From NCBI GenBank assembly GCA_902784675.1, contig CACZVR010000024.1:1-32506 (forward strand): a stretch of 32,506 nt of DNA, in the 5' to 3' direction. Shown piece by piece: positions 6,837 to 15,569 of the stretch. The notes under the pieces were generated by a model. The model saw only the letters and a program-made list of their open reading frames with translations, had not been told where the DNA came from and searched no databases. Positions within the stretch are counted from its first letter, which is position 1; every line of letters starts with the position of its first letter. Source of the stretch: an uncultured Bacteroidales bacterium (GTDB taxonomy: Bacteria; Bacteroidota; Bacteroidia; Bacteroidales; Muribaculaceae). The position numbers and the translations under genes were made by a program.

Positions 6837-9629
6837 TTAGGGCATGACAAGCACATCGTCAAAGACGCCGAATGAGCCCAAATCAGGAACATAATACTGC
6901 ACACTCAAATTAGCAGTCTTGGTATTCGGATCATACATTCCCGCATAGCCAATATCGTTAGTTCCCGAAGCATATCCTCGCATCCAGCATTGGCCATAAG
7001 AAGGATGATCGAAAGTCGGTTGCGGTTGGATATACAATTTGTTGTCGGCTTCAATGGTGAAGATGACATCATAACCTTCGTACATAAAATTGAGTATCCG
7101 GTAATCGTTGGTATCCCCATCCCTTTGGAGACTCAAGTCATATGAATCGCCCCAAAGTGGTGATGTATAGTTACAAGTGCCTATCGTAAGCCAATTCCGG
7201 TTTGAGCGTGTTACGGTGATATGGGTTGTCGTGTATTGAGGACCTCCACTGGGTGAAGCGGTCGCCACATCGGCATCCGACAGACGCAGTTCGCAACTAT
7301 AAGACCTGCCCATTTCAAGATTTGAGAACCTCAGATAGGCGTTTGCATTCAAATTCCCATCATTAAAAATGACAGCATCGCTTTCCAAAGTGATGTTATC
7401 TTCATCAGTAACCAGGATAACGGTAGCACGATACTCTCCCTCTGAAACATTTCGGCCCAAGGGAACTGCGATGTATTCACTTGCATCATCTGTAGTGTAT
7501 TGCCGCGTTTCAGATAAGAATGATATGTGTTGTCCTGTTGGGTCTCCGTTGACGCAATGCACATCAACTCTCATGGACGTGATCTGTTCACCCAGTGCGG
7601 GATTGCCAGTAGCAACATCAAGGGGCGAAAGCGAGTACACACAAGAGTAGTCATGATTCAGTTCCAAATCATCAACCGAAATCAATACCGTTACGCTCGA
7701 TTGGCCGTCATTAAATTGTACGGGATAGGAATTCCCGAAATTCGTATCTCCCTCGGTTCTGGTGATTTGGGCACGATACAAACCACTTGTGGTTGCGCGG
7801 GTCAAGGTCACTCGAATTGACGTGCTAGTCTTTACTGTAGTGAGCGAAGTCTCAGCGTTGGCAAAGGAAATGTGTTGCCCAGCACCAGGATAATCGCCAA
7901 TCGGGTTCTGGTCAGTCAACAGGTCCATGTTGGGATTGCCGTCAAATTCGCTTTGGGGTATCGTGAACACCCAAGCATAGCACTCTGGATCATACCAAGA
8001 ATGGCCACTCGCCAATTGAGCAGGCCAACCGTAATCGGTGTTGCGCTCGAAGCCTTGACGCAGACGACGGATGGTGTAGATGCGGCCGTCCTCGCCCCAC
8101 AGTTCCAAGCGACGCTGAATAAGGATTTCTTCCAGCAAGGAACCTGTCTCGTCGGTCGTGAGGTCACCCAATTCGTCGCCAGACTTGTCACAAATGTAAT
8201 TAGAATCACGCTTAGACATCACTTGCATCAGAAGATTCCGTGCTTCTGTAGTTTCACCTTTGTGGCAAACAGCTTCAGCTGCATTGAGGTACATCTCCTC
8301 GATGCGCATATAAATGTAGTCGCCAGCCTTGGTCTGTGGATCAGAGAAGTCAAATTTCATTTGAGCATAACCGCCAACGCTGTACGGGCTAGTGGGATCC
8401 CACCATGCAAGACGGGCATCGGTGGAGCTCATCTTATTGTACAACCACTTGGAAATCTGCTTGGGGGCTCTGGTGCCATAAGCATCTACCGTGACGCTCA
8501 TGTGGGCAAACAACGAGGCATACTGACCCGACTCTTCGGCCGGGATTTCGGCGCCCCAAATCACATTGCCGGCATCGACATCGTTCATGCCCATGAAATC
8601 CGACACCTCCTGAACCGACTTGCCACTTTTATTGATGGCTCTCATAGCAGCAGTATATGCAGTATCCCAGTCTTCCTCGACCAATGCAATGCGCGACCTC
8701 AGACCCTGGGCAACAGCATATCCAATGTGAGACGGATTTTGCTGTTCGAGGTAATTCAACAAACCGATGGCTCGGTTCACGTCCGAGACAATTTGAGCAT
8801 ACACTTGAGCAACCGTCGAACGGGGTTGACCGGTTGAGCCGGTAAAATAGGTTCCCTCAAACAGCGGCACACAAGGATCACTCTCATGGCCCTTGTAAGT
8901 ACGGGCAAATGACTGCGCCAACATGAAGTAACTATAGCCTCGGATAGCATAGGCTTGACCAATCACATATCTCCGCTCTAAGGTACTACCTGTCATTGAA
9001 GAACCTGCAGCGATGATGTAGTTTGCATTGGCAATCCATGTGTAGTAGGCTGTCCACAGGTCATAACTGCGCCAGAAAGTGTTTGTGTAAGCTTGCTTTT
9101 CATTATAGGCAGCATCATACCAGAACCAGCCAGAACCCATAGCACCCATGATCATGTCATCACCCATGACCTCAGCCATCAGGTTATAGGCGGTGATGCC
9201 GAAGCACTGGTGGGTGTTACCGGTGGTGGACCAACCTGGCCAGCGCATCGAGTAATAAATGTCATCAAGGGCAGACTGGGCGTCCGACACTGTATAATTG
9301 CCACTGTCGGTCAACAGCATGTTGATCAACATTGTCAAGTCATCCATGCTGATATCGCCCGAATTGTTCACATCACCATTTGGACATGCATCAGAGGTCA
9401 ACAGAACGTTGATCAGTACAGTCAGGTCATCCATATTTACCTGTGCATCGGCATTAACATCGCCCTGTCGTTTTTGCATAGGGATATTTCCGGCTCTGAG
9501 CATGGGAACAGACGCGTCTTCTTTAAACTCTGCAGGAGCAGAGAAACTTTGAGCCACAACAGATGCTGTCACACATAGCAATGTAACAATCAAAAGCATC
9601 ATTCTCAGGAAGTTACTTTTCTTTTTCAT
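6837..9629 (-). CDS. SusD/RagB-like protein with N-terminal dockerin repeats and C-terminal beta domains
   Basis: A 930-residue exported protein. Residues 1-27 are a signal peptide ending in SVVAQ with no lipobox cysteine. Residues about 55-108 hold two dockerin-type calcium-binding repeats: GDVNADAQVNMDDLTVLI and GDVNNSGDISMDDLTMLI. A SusD/RagB TPR-rich fold follows to about 585; recognisable segments are the AYAIRGYSYFMLAQSFA helix, MRIEEMYLNAAEAV and IQRRLELWGEDGR. Two similar Ig-like repeats, each beginning GQHISF and ending in a DVAT..P segment, span about 600-815, and a C-terminal domain begins at NWLTIGTCNY. SusD proteins bind glycans as the lid of a SusC TonB-dependent channel. Here no susC lies on either side, and the missing lipid anchor is atypical. 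The glycan target is unknown. No -7 element was recognised. Confidence 0.85.
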   Translation of the reverse strand: MKKKSNFLRMMLLIVTLLCVTASVVAQSFSAPAEFKEDASVPMLRAGNIPMQKRQGDVNADAQVNMDDLTVLINVLLTSDACPNGDVNNSGDISMDDLTMLINMLLTDSGNYTVSDAQSALDDIYYSMRWPGWSTTGNTHQCFGITAYNLMAEVMGDDMIMGAMGSGWFWYDAAYNEKQAYTNTFWRSYDLWTAYYTWIANANYIIAAGSSMTGSTLERRYVIGQAYAIRGYSYFMLAQSFARTYKGHESDPCVPLFEGTYFTGSTGQPRSTVAQVYAQIVSDVNRAIGLLNYLEQQNPSHIGYAVAQGLRSRIALVEEDWDTAYTAAMRAINKSGKSVQEVSDFMGMNDVDAGNVIWGAEIPAEESGQYASLFAHMSVTVDAYGTRAPKQISKWLYNKMSSTDARLAWWDPTSPYSVGGYAQMKFDFSDPQTKAGDYIYMRIEEMYLNAAEAVCHKGETTEARNLLMQVMSKRDSNYICDKSGDELGDLTTDETGSLLEEILIQRRLELWGEDGRIYTIRRLRQGFERNTDYGWPAQLASGHSWYDPECYAWVFTIPQSEFDGNPNMDLLTDQNPIGDYPGAGQHISFANAETSLTTVKTSTSIRVTLTRATTSGLYRAQITRTEGDTNFGNSYPVQFNDGQSSVTVLISVDDLELNHDYSCVYSLSPLDVATGNPALGEQITSMRVDVHCVNGDPTGQHISFLSETRQYTTDDASEYIAVPLGRNVSEGEYRATVILVTDEDNITLESDAVIFNDGNLNANAYLRFSNLEMGRSYSCELRLSDADVATASPSGGPQYTTTHITVTRSNRNWLTIGTCNYTSPLWGDSYDLSLQRDGDTNDYRILNFMYEGYDVIFTIEADNKLYIQPQPTFDHPSYGQCWMRGYASGTNDIGYAGMYDPNTKTANLSVQYYVPDLGSFGVFDDVLVMP

Positions 9630-9740
9630 AATGCATTGCGAGTGCCAGTTCAGTCCACACCGGCTTTTATAAGTTAGTATTTAAGGAACGGGAACCGAAT
9701 TGACTTAATAATCAAATCAATACGCTCCTTGTGCAGTTAA

Positions 9741-11768
9741 TTATTTCTTTTTGACAGATGTAGCCCTGGTGCGAGGTTTACGCACAGGGGTCTTGAATCG
9801 CAGCACCTGGGCACTGCGTGCAGGCAAGTAAAGCTTGAGCCAGCCCAAGTGGTGGGCAGCATACAGCCCGTCATGTTCAGTGAGGTGTTTCACATCCTCG
9901 TCGATGTTGCCATAACCACCATAGCGCTCATTATCACTGTCAAATAAACCCACGTATTCGCCCTCGGGAGCCAAAATGGGATAATCGACATGCGAACGGT
10001 TGGGACTGAAATTGAAAACGAACACAAGGTCACCGCGCATGTAGGCGAGCACCTGATCATCGTCAAAGCCCTTGACACTGCCAATGAGGTGGATCATGTC
10101 GTTGTCCCAGTTGTTGAGGAACTGGTATTTCAAGTCCTCACGGTCCACAAGGTCCCATTGGCGGCGGGCATACTTGTAACTCCAACCGTTACCCTCGCGG
10201 GGAAAGTCAATCCACTCGGGATGGCCCCACTCGTTGCCCATGAAGTTGAGGTAGGCGCCGTTGATGAGTGAAGCGGTCACCAGGCGTATCATCTTGTGCA
10301 ATGCCATGCCGCGGTCCACGGTACCGTCATGGTCACCGGTCATCATGTGCCAGTACATCTCCTTGTCAATGAGGCGGAAAATGATGGTCTTGTCACCCAC
10401 AAGAGCCTGGTCATGGCTCTCGGCATAGGAGACGGTTTTCTCATCAGCGCGACGGTTGGTCAGTTCCCAAATAATGGATGTGGGATGCCAATCCTCGTCC
10501 TTGCGCTCCTTGATGGTCTTGATCCAATAGTCAGGAATGCCCATCGCCATGCGGTAGTCGAATCCGATGCCGCCGTCCTTGAACGTGCGTGCCAAGCCAG
10601 GCATGCCGCTCATTTCCTCGGCAATGGTGATGGCATGTGGGTTGATGTCATGAATCAGCACATTGGCCAGGGTCAAATAGGTGATGGCATTGGTGTCCTC
10701 GCCTCCGTTATAATAGTCGTCATAGCTGCCGAAGGCTTGTCCCAGGCCGTGGCTGTAATACAGCATCGAGGTCACGCCATCGAAGCGGAAGCCGTCAAAG
10801 CGGTACTCTTTGAGCCAGAATTTGCAATTCGAGAGCAGGAAGTTGAGCACGGCGTTCTTGCCATAGTCAAAGCACAGCGAGTCCCATGCGGGATGCTCAC
10901 GCTTGTCATCGCCGTAGAAGTACAAGTCGCCAGTGCCGTCAAAGCAGCCCAGGCCCTCGACCTCGTTCTTCACTGCATGGGAGTGGACAATGTCCATGAT
11001 AACCGCCAGGCCGGCGGCATGAGCATCATCGATGAGATGTTTCAGTTCCTCGGGGGTGCCGAAGCGCGACGACGCAGCATAGAAGCTTGACACATGGTAG
11101 CCGAAGGAGCCGTAGTAGGGATGCTCCTGTATCGCCATAATCTGGATGGCATTATAGCCGTCCTTGACAATGCGCGGCAACACGTTCACGCGGAACTCCT
11201 CATAGGAGCCAACTCCCTCACGGTTCTGCGCCATGCCGATGTGGCACTCATAAATCAGCAAGGGTGACGTGTTGGGCACAAAGTGCTTTACCTTGAACTC
11301 ATAGGGAGTCTCAGGATCCCAAACTTGGGCCGAGAAGATGTAGGTCTTCTCGTCCTGAACGACGCGGGTGGCATAAGCCGGAATGCGCTCGCCTTCCCCA
11401 CCCTGCCAGTGCACACGCAGCTTGTAGAGGTCGCCGTGATGCATGGCACGCTCAGGAAGTTTGATTTCCCAGTTGCCGTTATCCAAGCGTTTCAGCCGAT
11501 AGGGGGTGCACTCACGCCAATCGTTGAACTGTCCCACCAGATAAATTTCGGTCGCATTGGGCGCCCATTCACGGAACACCCAACCGCCTTCAACACGGTG
11601 AAGGCCATAATAATTGTAGGCGTTAGCAAAATCATCAAGATTACCCGTGCCGCCAGTGAGTTCGGCGATTTTGTTCACTGCGTCTTGATGACGACCGTTG
11701 ATAGCATCGCTATAGGGCTCTAGCCATGGATCATCATTGATGATCGCCAGGTTTTTTTTCTTCCTCAT
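9741..11768 (-). CDS. glgB: 1,4-alpha-glucan branching enzyme (GH13)
   Basis: GlgB makes alpha-1,6 branches in glycogen. The 675-residue protein has an N-terminal CBM48-like domain (about 55-150; FREWAPNATEIYLVGQFNDW), the GH13 barrel and a C-terminal beta domain (YMRGDLVFVFNFSPNRSH). The catalytic machinery is complete: nucleophile Asp330 in FDGFRFDG, the acid/base Glu at 384/385 in TIAEEMSG, and Asp453 in YAESHDQAL. The IYECHIGMAQ and IMAIQEHPYYGSFGYHV segments resemble the eukaryotic-type GH13_8 subfamily that Bacteroidetes carry, rather than the longer E. coli type. A basic Arg/Lys tail ends the protein. A -7 element (TACTTTTG, 11804-11797) lies about 29 bp upstream. Glycogen genes other than this one are not in the window. 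Confidence 0.95.
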   Translation of the reverse strand: MRKKKNLAIINDDPWLEPYSDAINGRHQDAVNKIAELTGGTGNLDDFANAYNYYGLHRVEGGWVFREWAPNATEIYLVGQFNDWRECTPYRLKRLDNGNWEIKLPERAMHHGDLYKLRVHWQGGEGERIPAYATRVVQDEKTYIFSAQVWDPETPYEFKVKHFVPNTSPLLIYECHIGMAQNREGVGSYEEFRVNVLPRIVKDGYNAIQIMAIQEHPYYGSFGYHVSSFYAASSRFGTPEELKHLIDDAHAAGLAVIMDIVHSHAVKNEVEGLGCFDGTGDLYFYGDDKREHPAWDSLCFDYGKNAVLNFLLSNCKFWLKEYRFDGFRFDGVTSMLYYSHGLGQAFGSYDDYYNGGEDTNAITYLTLANVLIHDINPHAITIAEEMSGMPGLARTFKDGGIGFDYRMAMGIPDYWIKTIKERKDEDWHPTSIIWELTNRRADEKTVSYAESHDQALVGDKTIIFRLIDKEMYWHMMTGDHDGTVDRGMALHKMIRLVTASLINGAYLNFMGNEWGHPEWIDFPREGNGWSYKYARRQWDLVDREDLKYQFLNNWDNDMIHLIGSVKGFDDDQVLAYMRGDLVFVFNFSPNRSHVDYPILAPEGEYVGLFDSDNERYGGYGNIDEDVKHLTEHDGLYAAHHLGWLKLYLPARSAQVLRFKTPVRKPRTRATSVKKK

Positions 11769-11796
11769 ATCGCTCGATTTATTAAAGTGTCAACTA

Positions 11797-11804
11797 CAAA
11801 AGTA
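11797..11804 (-). promoter_or_regulatory. Bacteroidetes -7 element (TACTTTTG) of glgB
   Basis: TACTTTTG on the minus strand, giving a leader of about 20 nt to the glgB start at 11768. It shares the 203-bp divergent region with the promoter of the gene at 11972. Confidence 0.55.
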
Positions 11805-11918
11805 CAAAAAAACGAAAAACCGCCCACTTCTTTGGCCCATTTTTTGCTAAACTGACACGAAATCGATTACAAAATGAAGAAAAATGTGGAGAATTTCACG
11901 AATTATTAAAAAAAACAG

Positions 11919-11926
11919 TAAATTTG
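11919..11926 (+). promoter_or_regulatory. Bacteroidetes -7 element (TAAATTTG) of the zinc protease gene
   Basis: TAAATTTG followed by GC, about 45 bp before the ATG at 11972. This is the plus-strand half of the divergent region with glgB. Confidence 0.5.
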
Positions 11927-11971
11927 CGCTTTTTAGAAGAGACTACTAACAACTAAAACATATTCATAACT

Positions 11972-12838
11972 ATGAGACTAGAAGGAAGACGCGAAAGCGA
12001 AAATGTTGAAGATCGCCGTGGGATGGGCACCGGTACCAAGATTGGTCTCGGCGGCATTGGCGGTTTGATTATCGCAGGTTTGATTACCCTGCTCATGGGT
12101 GGTAACCTTGGCGATGTCTTGGAACAGGCAAGCGGCATGGGCATCCAGAACGAAGGCACCACGCAGACCAATTTCACCGAGGAGGAACAGCAACTGGCAC
12201 AGTTTGCCCGCATCATCGAGGCTAGCACCGAGGATGTCTGGTCACAGATTTTCCGCGAGAACGGACTGGGAGAATATCAGCCTCCCACGCTCGTACTCTA
12301 CACCGGAAGCACCAGCACCGCTTGCGGACAGGGCAGCAAGGCCATGGGCCCGTTCTACTGCTCGGGAGACCAGAACCTCTACATCGACCTGTCATTTTTC
12401 CAGACAATGCAGCAGCAGCTGGGTGCAAGCGGCGATTTGGCCTATGCCTACGTCATCGCCCACGAGGTGGGACACCACATCGAGTACTTGACTGGCACAC
12501 TGCAGCAAGCTCACCAGCGCATGCAAGCCACCAGCCAGTCTAACGCCAACAAGTACAGTGTGCGTCTCGAGCTGATGGCCGACTTCTATGCCGGTGTGTG
12601 GGCACATTATGAGAGCAGGATGTTCGGCTCCATCAACGACAAGGACCTGATGGAGGCCATCAAGTGCGCACAGGTAATCGGCGACGACTACTTGCAGAAG
12701 CGCGCTCAAGGCTATGCCGTCCCCGAGAGCTTTACCCACGGCACCAGCGAACAACGCATGAAGTGGTTCAAACTCGGTTTCCAGACCGGCGACGTGCGCC
12801 GCGCCACCACCTTCCAGGAAAGCGACGCCACCCTCTAA
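11972..12838 (+). CDS. ypfJ: YpfJ/KPN_02809-family neutral zinc metallopeptidase
   Basis: The 288-residue protein starts MRLEGRRESENVEDRRG, the standard opening of this family. One membrane helix follows (about 23-42, Gly-rich). The large C-terminal domain carries the zinc site HEVGHH (164-169) and a probable third ligand Glu200 in ELMADFYAG. Other family blocks are CGQGSKAMGPFYC (118-130), which has a likely Cys118-Cys130 pair, and the C-terminal FTHGTSEQRMKWFKLGF. It is presumably anchored in the inner membrane with the protease domain in the periplasm. Physiological substrates are not known to me. It has its own promoter, and a strong terminator follows at 12871. Confidence 0.92.
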   Translation: MRLEGRRESENVEDRRGMGTGTKIGLGGIGGLIIAGLITLLMGGNLGDVLEQASGMGIQNEGTTQTNFTEEEQQLAQFARIIEASTEDVWSQIFRENGLGEYQPPTLVLYTGSTSTACGQGSKAMGPFYCSGDQNLYIDLSFFQTMQQQLGASGDLAYAYVIAHEVGHHIEYLTGTLQQAHQRMQATSQSNANKYSVRLELMADFYAGVWAHYESRMFGSINDKDLMEAIKCAQVIGDDYLQKRAQGYAVPESFTHGTSEQRMKWFKLGFQTGDVRRATTFQESDATL

Positions 12839-12870
12839 CCACACGCTTTGAATTCTAAACCACAAATCAT

Positions 12871-12906
12871 ATCGGCAACTTTTTTATAGTTGCCGATTGT
12901 TTCTAT
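12871..12906 (+). terminator. Rho-independent terminator after the zinc protease gene
   Basis: A 10-bp perfect stem, ATCGGCAACT (12871-12880) with AGTTGCCGAT (12888-12897), has a 7-nt loop and is followed by TGTTTCTATT. It lies 32 bp after the stop codon. Confidence 0.8.
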
Positions 12907-12997
12907 TGAAAATATACATTTATTTCAAAGAACAATCACTCATTATACTTCCTAAAAATCATTTATTGACCAGGCTTTCAAACATAGAATCATACAG

Positions 12998-14635
12998 ATG
13001 ACAAAAAAAGTATTCAAGAAAATTGGTGACATATTACTGCTGCCCCTTAAAGAGCATTTCCTTTTTTTTATTTTGCTTTGTGCATTAACAATTAGTGGTC
13101 ATGTCTTGGGGTACTTTTATGGTAATGGAGAGTTAAATCAAAATGCTGCCATTGCAGTTGTTATGCATTGCATCAGTTTGTCTTATTTAGTCACATTACT
13201 CATCAGTGTCATCCGTTCGAGAGTCGTTAGGCAAATCATGCAAACAATGCTCATCCTGTTTGCTGCATTTGATTTCGTCCTAAACTTTTATTGTACAGTC
13301 CAATTACATTATATGTTTGATGCAGACATTGCTCTGCTTATGCTTGAAACAAACCCTAACGAAGCCCGAGAATTCTTTTCATCCATGGTGCCCACGTGGA
13401 TGTTATTGGCGCTAACCGGTATTTTTCTATTACTCCTCTTATTCGGGTGGCTGATTAATCACCATAACCTGAAGCTTAATCTAGGCAAGAAAACAGCCCT
13501 TTTGGCATTAGGATTAATCGGCATCTGCATCGCTGGCAACCTTTATCGGTTGGAAGTATGGACATTTGGTCCCATAGGTCCTTTTTATCAATTAACTCAG
13601 CATGATAACCCATCAGACCTAAATGATTATTTCTCACATCCTAAACTCACCTTTGATGAAAGAAACAAATTGCCAGACAATGTAGTTCTCATTATTGGTG
13701 AATCCTTTACCAGATGCCATAGTTCGTTATATGGTTATGACAAATTGACTAATCCGCATTTCACTGCACTCAAGGACAGTTCCTTGCTTTTTGCTTTTGA
13801 TAGCATTGACGCTCCTGCACCACAAACGACCATGTCACTCAGGTACATGTTGAGCACATATAGCCTATCCGACGAAAAGAAAGAAAAAAAATGGTACGAA
13901 TATATCTCACTCATTGAGATGATGAAAGAAAGCGGTTTTGACTGCTTCTGGTTCGGAAACCAAGCTTGTGTCAGCAAGCATAATGGGATATCAAGAATTC
14001 TTGCGCAAGCTTGTGATCGTCAATGGATGCTTCAGACTGAAGGAATGATTGATGCCTATGACACCCGATATGACATCGTTTTAGTAGACTCATCCTATCA
14101 ATTTATCAACCAGCTCAACCAAAAGAAGAATCACAATTTCCTCATCTATCACATGATGGGATCTCACTTTGATTACAGCAAACGTTATCCAAAAGAATTT
14201 GCCAAGTTCTCGAAGAATGATTATCTGACCGAACCTCAAAACCATCGGGAAATATTAGCGATATATGATAACTCACTTTACTACAATGATTATGTGGTCA
14301 GCAGAATAATGGATTTATTTAAAGACACTGAATCTATTGTTATTTATCTCCCTGATCATGGACAAGTCATGTACCGCGACCCAAGCAATCCCGACTATTA
14401 TTCACACGGAACTGGTAATCCCGTTGCTCATGCCTTAGGTATAGATATCCCGTTCTTTGTCTATGCTTCTCCTTTATTCCAGCAGAAGCATCCCGATGTC
14501 ATGGAGCGCATTAAAAACCGTCAGGAGCATCCCAAGAGTTGGAACAGCGAAGACCTCCCCTATTTCATCATGGACTTGATTGGTGTGAAAACCATCAACG
14601 GTGAGGAAGTCCGCCCCAGATCAGTACTGAATTAG
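12998..14635 (+). CDS. EptA/OpgE-like phosphoethanolamine transferase (sulfatase fold)
   Basis: A 545-residue inner-membrane enzyme with about five N-terminal helices (to about residue 180) and a periplasmic sulfatase-fold domain. It most likely transfers phosphoethanolamine to lipid A or another envelope glycan. The active-site blocks are complete: Glu235 in LIIGESFTRCHSSLYGY, a nucleophile Thr277/278 in APQTTMSLRYML, Asp453-His454 in YLPDHG and His470 in SHGTGNP. MGSHFDYSKRYP and YDNSLYYND are also family hallmarks. The gene is visibly richer in A+T than its neighbours, which hints at acquisition or different selection. In other bacteria such enzymes can raise resistance to cationic peptides; whether this one modifies lipid A cannot be told. 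It stands alone between two plus-strand terminators. Confidence 0.88.
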   Translation: MTKKVFKKIGDILLLPLKEHFLFFILLCALTISGHVLGYFYGNGELNQNAAIAVVMHCISLSYLVTLLISVIRSRVVRQIMQTMLILFAAFDFVLNFYCTVQLHYMFDADIALLMLETNPNEAREFFSSMVPTWMLLALTGIFLLLLLFGWLINHHNLKLNLGKKTALLALGLIGICIAGNLYRLEVWTFGPIGPFYQLTQHDNPSDLNDYFSHPKLTFDERNKLPDNVVLIIGESFTRCHSSLYGYDKLTNPHFTALKDSSLLFAFDSIDAPAPQTTMSLRYMLSTYSLSDEKKEKKWYEYISLIEMMKESGFDCFWFGNQACVSKHNGISRILAQACDRQWMLQTEGMIDAYDTRYDIVLVDSSYQFINQLNQKKNHNFLIYHMMGSHFDYSKRYPKEFAKFSKNDYLTEPQNHREILAIYDNSLYYNDYVVSRIMDLFKDTESIVIYLPDHGQVMYRDPSNPDYYSHGTGNPVAHALGIDIPFFVYASPLFQQKHPDVMERIKNRQEHPKSWNSEDLPYFIMDLIGVKTINGEEVRPRSVLN

Positions 14636-14660
14636 GTTTCCACTCTGCACAATTGCTAAC

Positions 14661-14699
14661 GTGGCCTTCGACAGCATTTGCCAGAGGCCACAGTTTTTA
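14661..14699 (+). terminator. Rho-independent terminator after the phosphoethanolamine transferase
   Basis: GTGGCCT (14661-14667) pairs with AGGCCAC (14685-14691), followed by AGTTTTTATT. It lies between the convergent transferase and pgeF genes; the U-tract favours the plus strand. Confidence 0.75.
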
Positions 14700-14710
14700 T
14701 TATCAATCTA

Positions 14711-15496
14711 TTATCGTTTAACGATGGCGGTGAAGGTGCGGCCGCTGTTGATTCCCAGGCGGCGAGCCGAGAAGAAGCGGACATGCTCGCAGCGGGAGCA
14801 ATGCTGTGAAATGACGATGGATTCGGCTGGCAATCCGGCAGCAATGAGCGCGGCTCGGTTTGCAGCCCGAAGGTCGATGTGCGCCTTGCCTGTCGCTACA
14901 TTGCGCTTGACAATAGCGTCCAAGTCAAAACCGGTTTGTCCGAAGGCTTTCACCACCTCGTCACCCACCTCAAAGCAGTCTTGACAGATGCTGGGGCCCA
15001 TGGCGGCCTGTATTCGGCTGGGGTCAGCCCCCTGACGGCACATCTCATCGACCACTAGCTTGACGATGCGGCCTGCCGTGCCCCGCCAGCCGGCATGAGC
15101 AGCGGCAATGACTCCATTCTGCCCGTCAACCAGGACGATGGGGACGCAGTCGGCCGTGTTCACCCCGATGACCACACCTGTCAAGGTGGTCACCAGCGCG
15201 TCAACACCTTCCAACACCTCTTCTTGCTTGTCGATATCCAACGAGCGAAACTTCTCGTCAATCACCGCCACACGGCAGGAGTGGACCTGCCTGGGCATCA
15301 CCAAGTCATCAAGTTCCACACCCAGCTGCATTGACAGCTCGATGCGGGCATTAAGCACCCGCAGGGCATCGTCGCCCACATAGTCACACAGGTTCACACC
15401 CGAATAGGGATTGCGACCATCCACCTCGCCACGTGTTGTCGAGAAGGCCTCAACACCCTGGACAGGCTTCCCAAAATCCAATATCTCCAATTCCAT
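14711..15496 (-). CDS. pgeF: Peptidoglycan editing factor PgeF (YfiH/DUF152 family)
   Basis: PgeF is a cytosolic copper/zinc-type hydrolase of the former 'laccase' family DUF152 that removes wrongly built L-Ser-containing peptidoglycan precursors. From the chosen start (MELEILDFGKPVQGV) it is 261 residues. The three metal-site residues are visible: His72 in MPRQVHS, Cys117 in NTADCVP and His134 in AAHAGWRGT. The C-terminal GPSICQDCFEVGDEV block is also typical. The frame is open 12 codons further upstream, but the TACCTTTG promoter element at 15513-15506 falls inside that extension, so the ATG at 15496 is preferred. This leaves only a few untranslated nucleotides. It is divergent from recF. 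Confidence 0.92.
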   Translation of the reverse strand: MELEILDFGKPVQGVEAFSTTRGEVDGRNPYSGVNLCDYVGDDALRVLNARIELSMQLGVELDDLVMPRQVHSCRVAVIDEKFRSLDIDKQEEVLEGVDALVTTLTGVVIGVNTADCVPIVLVDGQNGVIAAAHAGWRGTAGRIVKLVVDEMCRQGADPSRIQAAMGPSICQDCFEVGDEVVKAFGQTGFDLDAIVKRNVATGKAHIDLRAANRAALIAAGLPAESIVISQHCSRCEHVRFFSARRLGINSGRTFTAIVKR

Positions 15497-15505
15497 AATT
15501 ATCGA

Positions 15506-15513
15506 CAAAGGTA
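15506..15513 (-). promoter_or_regulatory. Bacteroidetes -7 element (TACCTTTG) of pgeF, near-leaderless
   Basis: TACCTTTG on the minus strand ends 9 bp before the pgeF ATG, so the predicted transcript starts about 4-6 nt upstream of the start codon. Confidence 0.6.
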
Positions 15514-15556
15514 ATAAAATATCCAAGAGCAATCAATAATAGTCAGCAAAAAGCAG

Positions 15557-15564
15557 TACCTTTG
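15557..15564 (+). promoter_or_regulatory. Bacteroidetes -7 element (TACCTTTG) of recF, near-leaderless
   Basis: TACCTTTGCACTC is followed directly by the recF ATG at 15570. Transcription would start at or within a base or two of the A of the start codon. Confidence 0.65.
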
Positions 15565-15569
15565 CACTC

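Noticed and set aside
14636-14710. Small gene between the transferase and pgeF
   Set aside because: The short frames there overlap the terminator hairpin and have no protein-like features.
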